Source: Gracilaria domingensis
Lineage: Eukaryota > Rhodophyta > Florideophyceae > Gracilariales > Gracilariaceae
Assembly (NCBI GenBank): GCA_022539475.1
Contig: VCMS01000126.1
Location: forward strand, 62,001 to 126,000
Direction: 5' to 3'
DNA: 64,000 nucleotides
This document shows positions 54,246-64,000 of the stretch, piece after piece (within the stretch, counting starts at the first letter, position 1; every line of letters begins with the position of its first letter). The position numbers were made by a program, and so were the translations under genes. Under the pieces are notes generated by a model. That model was not told the origin of the DNA, ran no database searches, and saw nothing but the letters and a program-made list of their open reading frames with translations.

Positions 54246-55259
54246 GTTTTGTATCTGAAGGGCAACAAGAAATAGTGATGATACCGGTACCGTCTAAATA
54301 TATAACGAGATGAGAACCAGTCAAGATGCCACGAGGAAAATAGCCAACCACAAATCAACGTAATGCGACATTAGGACCGAACATCATGGCAATATACGGA
54401 ACACGAATATGACCTGGGGAATTAGCCCAAGACCTAAATAGCCAGATAGGACCCGACCAACCACTGACCTACATAACGAAGAGCCGTACGCTGACATCAC
54501 TACCTACTATGGATGCTCAGCCGCACTAGGGTATTTATGACTTGACGGTGCGCAAGTTACAACTTTGGGTATACGAACTACAAGAATTGTAGATATAAAC
54601 CCCCGAGTTCGAGGCTTCGCAGCCGACTTGACTCGGGCAGATCACTTCCCCCATGACGACAACCCCCCAACCCTCTCTCATCTCTCTCCATCTCCGTCGT
54701 CGACCCTCTCCTTTGGCATCCCCACTTCCCTTTAGCACGGTCTGTGCGTCCCTGCCATCAACCTTTTCCCCCCCCTTTTCTTTCTCCCTACGGGCGGCTC
54801 GGTCTCCCGCCCTCCCCTTCCTGAAGTTGTAGTGTGGTGCCCTCCTTTGGGCTCGTGTGCACACTGCGACGGCTTTCATCGTACTGACGCCCTTGTTCTA
54901 CCCACGAACGCGGGACTTGCGGTGCATCTACTAGCTACTTAGCCTGCGTCTCTGTCGCCGGTTGTTGGTTTCGATGTGGACATTGAGACAGGGGTGTTGC
55001 TGTTGCTCCAGTTCTGTTATTCGGCTGTTGCGTTTATCGCTGAGCTACCTTATTATCTTTCGCCGTTTAGGTTGGTACTCTCGGGCATTCCTTGTGTTGC
55101 TCTCCTTGGGTTTGTCACCACCCGCGCCGTTCCGTCTGGTTACGAAAAATGGCGTCCACAAGGTCTATTACGTGAGTGTTGACGGTTTTGTAAACATTCT
55201 TTTAACTAGTTAATGATTTTGATAATTTACTTACTTATGTAGAATAGTTACAAACGCAC
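54246..55259. other. Unassigned stretch
   Basis: No gene is supported. From about 54590 to 54830 the plus strand is strikingly C/T-rich, preceded by GATATAAACCCC, which could belong to another LTR or a promoter, but no pair or target duplication was found. Confidence 0.35.
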
Positions 55260-56700
55260 GACGTGCACCAGACAATAGGTCTGACACGTGTGCGAGATCG
55301 CGTTTGCCCGGCAGCCACAATTAGGTGCTGCCAAGTTCCGCGTCTTCTACAACTTCTAAAGCAAGCACTAACTTGGCAAACTTTGCTTTTCTTGTTACAA
55401 ACTACCACCGCAAAGGTCTTGTGCGTACAGCTTGCGATCCGACTTGCTGTTTCCAATGCGGTTCGAGCTAGCAAGCCTACCTACTGCGCGACTTGGTATT
55501 CAGATGCTCATCTATCGTCATGGTTTGCGTCCTACTTCGTATTTCATAGACTGAGCTTTTGCTGGCTCCCGACAACCGACGAACACCGTCGGTGGCTATG
55601 CGACACTTCCTTTCCGTATTTTTTGGACAATTCTTCAGAATATGCTCCACACCGGCACACGTTTCTGAATTGCAACAAAGTCGAACGTTCTTCCGCACTG
55701 TAGATGATTACACCGGAACATTGTCAGGAATGTTCCTTCGCTTCCTCACATTTGATACACGAGTACTGGTTACCTCAATCCCACCAACTGCTTCTTGGGT
55801 CTCTAGTCATGATCTGCTCACCCCACCCTCTTCGAAAATATGATCCTCCTCTGCACGCCTCTTAGCGTAAAGACAAAAATTGTCCTTGTGCAATCTAGTT
55901 TGGCTTTCGATCAAAATAAGTTCCTACTTTCGCTCCTGCAATTCCCAGGGACACATTTTGGGTGGTCTATGTACGCTTCATTTTTGACATGAGAGGTTCA
56001 GATGCCTACTCTGTGCCATGTTTGGCACAATGTCGTATATAAGTCGTATCTGCGTCGCATATGTGCCGTATGAGTGCCTGGTGCATGACTGATGAGGGCA
56101 GATGTAACGGAATAGAAAAACGTAATTTTTTGAGATTGGCACTGTGCCTGTTGTGTGCGAATACCATTCATAAACCAACCATGCGCACGTCATAGATACG
56201 ACACACATACGGCGTAAATTAGTTTTTCGCCCATAACAGCCACATAGTAGACACTTGAACCCTTTTGTGTGGCACAGATAGTCCATATACCACCCAAATG
56301 ATTACCAGGGATTCAAGAGAGCGCGTACGTTCCCGTAGGTGACGGATGGCGACTTCAAGGCAGTGTTTCATAGCTTCTAGATACCCCGCATCACGCAGCG
56401 CTTCCTTGTATTCTACAACAAGCTTTCATACACCACTTGGGGTCAGAAAGATTCATTTTCATGCCCAACTCACCAACAATTTTTTTCCACTGATCTATGC
56501 GAAGTCTCCAAAATTCTAGCTGCGAATGCTCACGAAGGCTTTGTCGCAGCATGTTCTCAGTCATTACTTCGTCCACTGTGACCGCATTGACATAGCATCC
56601 ATCGACTAGTATTTTCCAAACTGTTTCCGTAGTCGAGGCCTTGTAGAAGGTGGGAGTGATTTGTATACCTGATTCTTTTATCTTTTCGGCAACTCTGCGT
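55260..56700 (-). mobile_element. Fossil gag-like retroelement remains, split by an insertion
   Basis: Minus-strand fragments of the same family as the frame at 30957-32078. About 56700-56300 carries matrix/capsid-like blocks (for example LEVAIRHLRERTRSLE against PQTAIKHIRERTRPFV). About 55700-55480 carries the variant knuckle CNSETCAGVEHILKNC. Between them about 450 bp show no relation to gag and include a cysteine-rich frame (55978-56286, KCLLCGCYGRKTNLRRMC), so another element may be inserted. The fossil is broken in several places; no LTRs were found and it looks old. Confidence 0.45.
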
Positions 56701-57209
56701 TCTTAAATCTTACGTTCTTTAAGAGACAGTGAGATGGGACTAATATCAGTATCCCTTCAACAACGGAGCTTCAAGTCCAACAATTGTACTCTGCGGAACG
56801 CTGCTCTTTTTCGTGTTATCAACTTCTGCCATGGTGCTTTCCGTCATCAATGGAGGCGAACTGATATCTCGAAAGTTATAACTGTTCCAAATCACGGCCA
56901 AGGATCACAATACGGCACCAAGAAACTGAGCGTCAGATGGCTTCTTGCCCTCTGATCTCCTTTCTGATCGTGAATCTCCACGATCAGGTGCCTTTATAGT
57001 GCTTAAAATATACTTTATATGCGTAGCTAGCTTCTAAATAAAATCACGGAGCATCAGTGAGCTCAAAAGTTTTCTCCACTTAGGCCTCTGTGGCTTTTTT
57101 GCCTTTCAATTCGAACTGTTCACGCACTTATTCTCTATACAAAGATCGATTTACGCCCAACTCGGTCTATCACTAACAGTACTTCGGGAAAGGTTCTGCA
57201 TCTCGAGTG

Positions 57210-58683
57210 CAACGTTTTGGAAGATAAAAGACCAACTACGGGATTGTTACCCTTATTTTGGGGAAAAAGAGTACTTGACTGGTGTAAAACGATTCAAACC
57301 TGAGCAGAGAGAAACTGCTGCGCTGTCTCTACTTGTATAAAGATCTGCAGCTGACTCTGTAAATGACCATTTGCGTATGATTCAAATAACAGCTCCGCAA
57401 TCGTTATATAAGTTTTGAAGTCAAGTTGTTTCGTTCTTTGGAGGGGAATATTTACAAATTCTTACAGAGAAAGGTGTACACCGCATTATCACAGGCACAA
57501 AACGACAAGGCTTCTCTGGCCTAATAGGTAGCATTGATTGCTTCAAATGGTATTCTAAGAATTGCCCTGTAGCCTAACAAGGGCAGTACAAAAGAAGAGA
57601 GAAGAATCCAACTATAACAATAGAAGTAATCTGCGACGTGTAGTGCAATGCCTGCAAGCAGGAAAACACCACGAAGACGTTAGGGATCTTCTTCTATGGA
57701 GTGCAAACCAGAGAACAGAGCCTCTCTGGAATGGCTCGATTAGCCGGGTGTAAGACCGGGCCAAACCGTCACGGCGAAGCGTAGAGAGTTGAACAGAGAA
57801 AGCAAACCACGTGTGTAGAGCGTACCTCTCTAGAGGATTCGTATCACAAAGTGGGAAAGGAAGGGAAAAGAGGAGATGCATCCACTTAGGTGTGGTAACC
57901 TCAAGGAAATGGGGCAAAAAGGTACGGCGTACAGCCGGGGGTTCCCTGCACAGGGTCGAAACGCGACAAAAGCGGCTAGCACTGCCACGATTGGGTTTCT
58001 TAGGGAACGCAGGGTGGAAAGCCGATCCGTTGCAACGGCGAGTTCCTCCGATAAGTAGTTGTGTACCGCCGACGGCGAGAAATGCTAGAGCCGAGATCCT
58101 GAGGTGGGATCACCCTGGTTGGGAAACTTTACTGGGCGCGACGGCGGCGACGCCGACGCGCTAAGTAGTGCGCTCCCTAAAATTAATAAATAATATTAAC
58201 TAAAACATCCACTAATTGTGGCAGACGCCCACGTGTCCGAACTATCTCGATTGCAACCACTAGTTACTACTAGTCATATACTGGTGTGTACCAGGCCAAC
58301 CCGTAAACGGGAATTATGACTAAGTCCGGCCAAAATCCTCATAGATGAGCGTTACACTACACGACCTAAAGCTCTGTCTTTGGCACTGCTTCCTAGGCGT
58401 CTTTGGTTGTCAAAATGACAAGTTTGTTCTGAATTGTTCCACTTTGGGAAACAAAATTGCAGATGGAGAATTTGCTCCCAAAATTTCATCAACTTTGAAC
58501 AACAAGCAAATAACCACACCTTACTTTCTTACCGATGTTGGCTATCCAGAGATTCCTTCATTAGTGCACACTGTTAATGAACCTGCGACAAAGACGGAGA
58601 AATGTTGTGCAAAACCCAGCGATGCGGAACGACACGCGAGGGCGATTCAGACCCTCTTTCAAGAGGTGAGCAAAGCAGTAGAG
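57210..58683 (+). pseudogene. Harb-2 transposase (plant-type Harbinger nuclease), interrupted
   Basis: Before the insertion the frame reads YFGEKEYLTG, SAADSVNDHLRMIQITAPQS, then GGEYLQILTEKGVHRIITGT and RQGFSGLIGSIDCFKWYSKN (first Asp). This matches the plant Harbinger pattern RGFPGMLGSIDCMHWEWKNC. It continues CPVA, a stop, GQYKRRE, NPTITIEVICD. After the insertion and without frame change it reads LKLCLWHCFLGVFGCQND (second Asp), TTPYFLTDVGYPEIPSLVHT and DAERHARAIQTLF (catalytic Glu). In-frame stops (at least three, two before GGEYLQ and one after CPVA) show that it is dead. All three DDE residues are still readable. Confidence 0.75.
57638..58362. mobile_element. 725-bp insertion with inverted termini in the Harb-2 transposase
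   Basis: It starts GTGTAGTGCAATGC and ends with the reverse complement of GTGTAGTGTAACGC (12 of 14 match), flanked by the 3-bp duplication GAC (57635-57637, 58363-58365). Removing it with one GAC gives an unbroken transposase reading across the site. It contains no recognisable gene; the middle is purine-rich and GC-rich. It is probably a non-autonomous DNA transposon of undetermined superfamily. Confidence 0.75.
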
Positions 58684-59691
58684 TGTGGAGCAACGGCATT
58701 CCGCTATCGGATGCATCATGTCGCTCATAATGAGATGCTACCGATGGTCTCTCACGTGGCTAAGTTATGAAAACTCCGTTTAATTTTGGGCAATTTTCGG
58801 AGGCTTTTAATGGAGCTTTGATAGGTAAATCCTCTATACGAAGTGCATACTAAGTGAAATAGTTGGCCACGTGTAGAGGTTGGCATGCAGATAGTTGCGC
58901 CACGCCCGTTGGGACTTACCCCACCCCCCGACAGTGGGTTGTCCACGTGTAGAGCCCTCGGGAGGTGTGCACCGTAGACATAGTAATAGTAGTATATATG
59001 CTGGGGTGATCTCACCATGGAGCCTCCAAGTAAATAGATAACTCAGTCGATATTCAAGTCGAATCCTGTTCAGTATCGGGCTATAGTGGCTTGCTGCCTA
59101 CCTAGGTCTACGACTCCATCAGGAAAACGACCACGACTGGTTTCCGCACAACTACCCTCCAGGGTTATTTGGGAGCCACATGTTATGCCTTCATTGGATA
59201 GTTTATTGTTTTTGAGGCTTCATCGGTTGTTTATTGTTTCTTTCTCGTCTTGTTTCTTGTTGTTGTTACTCTATTGAGTCTCGTTGTGGACACTTGTTCA
59301 CCTGGTTCAAGTATCGCTTCCGCTCCAGTATTGGGTTTATTTCTGGCGCATGTGAGTGCGTCGCTCCGCGGTCGGAACTGTCCCTCATTGCTGGCACGGT
59401 CCGTAGCTCCGCTCCGGTGGTTTCTACCGTGAGGTTTCCCCCTTCGCACGGTCCCCTTTTTCCGCCATTTTTTCAGGCTCGGATCACACTCCATCTCTGG
59501 ACTTACACCGTTCTCTGCATCCCAACTCTGTAGGTATAGCTAGTCACCATCTCCATTCCTTCACCGGGCTTTCCACTCTCCTCGAGTGCGGACAGAGGGT
59601 TCTATCGCTGAGTCTATTACTCGTAGGGAGTAGGACTCGGACATCCTAGTGGAGATTCCCCATAACGTTCATCGCAGGGTTTTGCTCTACA
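58684..59691 (+). repeat. 5' LTR of the Ty3/Gypsy-like fossil
   Basis: Starts TGTGGAGCAACG and ends TTTGCTCTACA, with TATATATGC near 58992 as in the solo LTR. Sequence left of it is Harb-2 transposase. Confidence 0.75.
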
Positions 59692-62600
59692 TTTTTGTCT
59701 CCCGACTTAGAACGGTGCAGGACCATAACTGCGTTTGTTTTTTCAATTGGAATCTGGATGTTTTGAATTCCCTTTTCGGGAGATTGACAGTTATAGCCCC
59801 TTTCTTCGGGTTATGATGAGATTTCTTCCATCCCCTTTTTCTTGCAGGTCGATGTCTCGTGATTTCTCACGGAATCATCCCAGAGTCCGGTAGGCTTTCT
59901 CCAGTATGCCGCTTTAGGCCCCGTTCTCGAGAGGAAGATGGGTTACATCGAACGCCCCTGTTCGTTCGGGTGGTGCGCGTTCAAGGACATCGGTCCCAAA
60001 ACCGGGAAGCAATCGTGGAAATTTCGAGAACACGGACGCACCAACTGATGTACAGAAGGTTTTAGAATGTCTTTCGCAGCCTGGATCGCAACCTGAGGAG
60101 GAAGATACAGCCAGTCGTGGAGATACTCTCAATCGCACCGCCGGAAAAGCTTGACTCTCAGGAGTACAGTAACCTGAGCGCCTGCTTTATCATTGCTAAT
60201 GCAACCCATGTATCCCTCATCCAGTCAGTCGAGAAGCTCCGCCGACAGGTTCATAAACCCCTAGATATGGACGTCTCAAGAGTCGAAAACGTTCCCGTTC
60301 ACACGCTCATGGTTCTCGAAAGAGATTGAGGGAAAAGTATGCCCAGTCGTCTGGTTTTGTTGCTCGTCACCGGAAGTCGGTACAGTCTTTTCAGAGTATG
60401 TCCGACACGGAGACGTCCATGTCAGACTCGTCATCGTCATCCAATTTGGATTTGGAAACTCACTGTGGCTCATCCCACGATTCTGAGTTCTCTCCGAAGC
60501 AGGAAGTTCTGAAGATGTCGGCTTTGATGATGGAGCATGATCTCGCTTTGTACGGTGAAAGTACCCATGTTGGCGTTCGAAAGATTGCTCCTGCAATGGA
60601 TTCTTATGAGTACAGCAAACCCGAGATTAGGTACACGACGCCGCAGCACGCAGCGCATGTTCGTTCGTATGGCGAACCGATCACGATGATATGTTACAAG
60701 TGTTATGGATTTGGACATACTGCACCACAGTGCACGCTCCCACATTGGGATTGGTCGACCATTATTGGGAACTTTGAATCAATCCTGCCTGAGCACAGCA
60801 CCCGAGTTCCGAGTGTGTCCTATTGCCTCGCGAAGATACTTCGAGATGGTCCTGGATACTACTCAGACGTTGTAGCGGGTCAAAACCATGATGTGGTAGA
60901 GAGATTCATTCCCAAGACCGGGGATTTTTCAGTTTTCCAGGATGCGTTTCACCGGATTCATTCGGTTGTACCCTCTCCAAAAAACTGATTGCGGGAGCCC
61001 CCCACAAGGGAGAGGTGAACTTTGAACAGAGGTCATTGACACCTGCGGCCCCCCAGCCTCGCTCCCAGATGAAGATCCTTTCTAGGAAGATATCTTTATC
61101 CTTATCGGATTCGCACCCTGAGATGGGTCAACTCGCTCGACCTTGGATAAGGAAGATTGATCCGAAACATCCGGAACGCGTAATGATGCTCTCGAAGAGA
61201 AGTTACAAAGTTCACGCCGATCTCGGATTTTCACACCATCTCATGGTTCGTCATGTCGCACTACTAGACACTGGAGCTCCGCCCAACTGTATTCGGGAAT
61301 CGTTCCTACCAGAGGAGTGTCGTGGTTGTATCCGTTACGGCCCCCTGATGGAAATCGCTGATGCGAATGATCACGCAGTAGCTACGATGGGTGTGGTATC
61401 AATTATGTTTCGGTTAGGATTGACCGTTGTGCCGGTTGAATTTGTTGTTTGCAAGAAGGTTGCTGCCCCGATTGTTCTCGGTTGTGACTTTTGTGACCTC
61501 CATGTAGAGTCAATCCAACCCAGACTTTCGTTGGTAGAGATGGTAGACGGTTCGTCAGTTCCATTTGCTGGAAAACCGTGGAAGCGGGCGAAGAAGCGCT
61601 CCGCACGAAACGCGGCTCGGTTGCCTCCTGCGCAGCAGTATGTTTCAGCAGTTCCTGGTTCAACGAAGTTACGTGTACGTGAGTTCGTACGGATTCTTCC
61701 GATGTCCCAAGCTTGGGTTACTGTCTCGACAGAGAAACGTGGACTCGTGATGGTTCATCACTTGCCCTCTCTCTTGGAGAAATATGGTCTCGCTATCGCT
61801 CGAGGCATTGCTCTTTGCGAAGACGGAAAACCTTTTCAGGTTCTTGTTGCGAATTTCTCTCGTTCTGCGCAAACGTTACAACACCAAAAAGTGGTTGGTC
61901 AGATTACGTGGCACCCTCAGGGTTCGTTTTCCACTGGTCTGGAGGTTTCCAATGCTATGGGCTTGTCTAATACACTGGAAGCTGAAAAGTTGAACTCCTT
62001 GTGGCATGCCAACACGTCTAAGTCTTATTCAGTAGTTGCGCGTACGCAAACATTTGTTCCTGAACAGGATTCAAAATTGAAAATCCGCCGTGGGTGTGGA
62101 AGGTTAGAAGTTGAGAAGTCTGGATCACTGCTTGAGATCCTTACCAATCTATGGTATTCTGTGGTGAATGCCCTGAAAGGGAGAAATCAGTTGAGTTTCG
62201 TCCCGTTCGTACGGTCGTTGTTCGATTCGACTGGTGCTTGTCCTTCTGTGTGCCCAGTCATGGTCATTCCTTTGAAGGACAATTCGCTCCAGTTTTGTCT
62301 GGATTACCGGTATGTTGCCCCAAACGCATTGGGTGTCTACAGCATACAACCGGTGAAAAACGGTGTTTACCCTGGTGCTGGGTTCGTTAGTGGTGTTATT
62401 GATGACCAGTCATTGGTGGATGATGCATTAACACCGGAACTTCGGTAGAACGCTTTGGACGTGTCGTTTCGTAACCCGATCGAGTCGGTTCTTACTCCAG
62501 TTGGAGGATCTCACACCGAAGAAAAGGTTTTGAGAAATGGAAAGATGGCTGTCACTGTTATGGAGCCACAATGTAGAAGAGATGCTCCTGCAGGATTGGT

Positions 62601-64000
62601 CAAGTTCAAACCTTTTGCTGAAGGTACAACTGTAAATGTTGCTGCCCACCCGGGAATTGAAAGCGTTGTTCCGACTCCATCCTCGGTAATGCAGATAATG
62701 TCCACGTTTTGGAATGTTCTGTTTCAATTCTTGATCTACAAGAGGAAGAACTTGAAAAGGAAACCCACACGGGTGTGTGACTGACTCCTATCGTAAGGAT
62801 TTGTGTTGATTGATTGTTTGTCTTCTGATTTCTGAGCAAATCACTGCTCACTCACCGTAGGACGGATCTTTCCCCGTGGAAGGTCTGTTCCCAATTGAGG
62901 AAGGAGTTGCGATGCTCGCATGTTTGTTTGTTTTTTTCGTTTGACACCCTACTGGGGTTGTGTGAATATGTTTTGTATTGGTTTACATGGTGGAAACTCT
63001 CACCAACTTGCCGGGGTATGTTTCCCCGTAGGTGCGGTTTATTTCCATCATGAGAGATTGATTCGTCTCATTTGACAAGTCTCTGGACCATGAAGTATGG
63101 TATTGTCTTGCTTGATACACTTTTGTCATGTTTGACAATGTGGGAATGGTTCTCGACCTCTTTCTGAGTTGTTCCCATTGATCTGGTATTTGGTTTCTAC
63201 TACACTCGTCTTGTACCGTGTTTGTCTATTCTTGGACTACCCCGAGAATATTCGGTTTACTTGAAGTTTCATCTTTGATATGGGTCTTCTTTGGAAGGAT
63301 TGTACCGATGGATACGGTTATTCTACTGTTGAATGTCTATTCATGGATTTGGTTCACTCTGCGGAGTTGATTTGTAATGTTTGGAATACCTCTGTGAGGT
63401 TTATCACCAATTGGAAATGGTAGTGGTACTGGTTTCGGAATGTATGGTTTGTTAAATTCTATGGGTTTGTAATCCGTGAACGGAATATACTGTTCACTCT
63501 TGTTGAGTTCACACCACCAGTGGGGGCTCCCCCTAGGAAGGGGGGAGTGGCTGTGGTACGATTTTCATTTGTTCGGCGTCGCCGTCTGGTCCAGTTTCTG
63601 GAAGCTTTCGTACCCACGAGCTGATATTCTACTGACCGAACACGGTGGTATCGATTCTAAGAATGCCCTATGGGGTAATGTACGAGAACTGGATCGGTTG
63701 CAAGAACTAGTCTTTGTGAAGTTTGAACCCTGATTGGGGATGTTATAATCGAGTTTTACGGTGTCCCGTTTGGGAAATTCATGCCGTATGTCGGGTGGTT
63801 TCGCTCGCACAACGCGCTCGTGAACTACCCCGAACACGGTGTTGAACCATTTGGTTTATGTTATTGGTGAATAACCGCAAACGGTGAAGGTTGGTATGAT
63901 GTGAGACCGCGCTTGGGAAGGTTTGATGTTGATCTAGAACCCTGCTGGGTGGATAACTCGCTCCGCAGTTCCTGTGGAAGTACCAAAGTTCGGTTCGAAT
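58684..64000 (+). mobile_element. Ty3/Gypsy-like LTR retroelement fossil, 5' part
   Basis: The 5' LTR is 58684-59691 (TG...CA, about 1 kb), inserted in the Harb-2 transposase. Internal parts in order: a gag-like region at about 60110-60990 with a CCHC zinc knuckle (CYKCYGFGHTAPQC); a retropepsin-like protease with LLDTGAPPNC (about 61260); a long linker; and the beginning of a reverse-transcriptase-like domain (PVMVIPLKDN, DYRYVAPNAL, about 62250-62350). From about 62.8 kb to the edge I recognise no domain, and the 3' LTR is not in the window. The element is broken, with at least a few interruptions; by LTR comparison it belongs to the same family as the solo LTR at 53253. Confidence 0.7.

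Larger units (their letters stand above)
56887..58683 (+). mobile_element. Harbinger-type DNA transposon (Harb-2), nested and truncated
   Basis: The left part (56887-57143) matches the repeat at 51145. Transposase sequence follows from about 57210 to 58683. It is interrupted by a 725-bp insertion at 57638-58362 and ends where the LTR at 58684 begins, so the right end lies beyond the retroelement or is lost. The nesting order is Harb-2 first, then the 725-bp insertion and the LTR element. Confidence 0.7.

Noticed and set aside
54590-54840. C/T-rich tract as another LTR or promoter
   Set aside because: A TATA-like word precedes it, but no second copy, TG...CA ends or target duplication could be found.
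57638-58362. CACTA transposon, self-splicing or spliceosomal intron
   Set aside because: Termini read GTGTAGTG...CACTACAC, the opposite of CACTA...TAGTG; there is no GT...AG border and no recognisable group II domain V. Duplicated GAC supports insertion.

Overview
The window is nuclear DNA of a plastid-bearing eukaryote, most likely a multicellular red alga. The reasons are a nuclear gyrase A gene with a transit-peptide-like N-terminus, mostly intron-poor genes with plain TATA boxes, long gene-free stretches, and many LTR, LINE and DNA-transposon remains. The taxon is my inference; nothing here fixes a species.

Layout. 1-2.5 kb: 3' part of a very acidic protein with a 34-residue repeat. 2.6-3.2 kb: LINE 3' end. 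3.2-6.1 kb: organellar gyrA (minus). 6.4-21.3 kb: five diverged paralogues of a secreted six-cysteine protein, each with its own TATA box, separated by 2-4 kb spacers; I know no described family that matches. 23-24 kb: two more LINE ends. 24.8-29.6 kb: a 1590-residue protein that combines a Ran-binding/PH-like segment, a coiled coil and a ZC3HC1/NIPA-type zinc module, as expected of a nuclear-basket component. 30.1 and 34.8-35.4 kb: two paralogous NmrA-like NAD(P)-binding proteins, with a fossil retroelement gag frame between them. 36.9-37.8 kb: a membrane-anchored FkbM-type methyltransferase. 39.1-40.3 kb: a DUF2235 hydrolase with one 78-nt intron.

From 42 kb to the right edge the window is almost wholly mobile DNA. 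It holds a PIF/Harbinger element (42.0-44.8 kb) with terminal inverted repeats and two tail-to-tail genes. Next is a piggyBac element (46.5-50.2 kb) with TTAA at both ends, subterminal hairpins, and a passenger gene resembling the P2X7 receptor C-terminal (ballast) domain. A solo LTR with a 5-bp target duplication lies at 53.3-54.2 kb, followed by gag-like fossil fragments. A second Harbinger-type transposase (56.9-58.7 kb) is split by a 725-bp insertion with its own inverted termini. It is then cut at its right by the 5' LTR of a Ty3/Gypsy-like element that runs off the window.

The strongest candidates for something undescribed are the secreted six-cysteine cluster with its shared promoter box, the nuclear-basket-like fusion protein, and the piggyBac element carrying a ballast-domain gene. 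All domain calls come from reading the sequence and remembered family motifs; no search was run.
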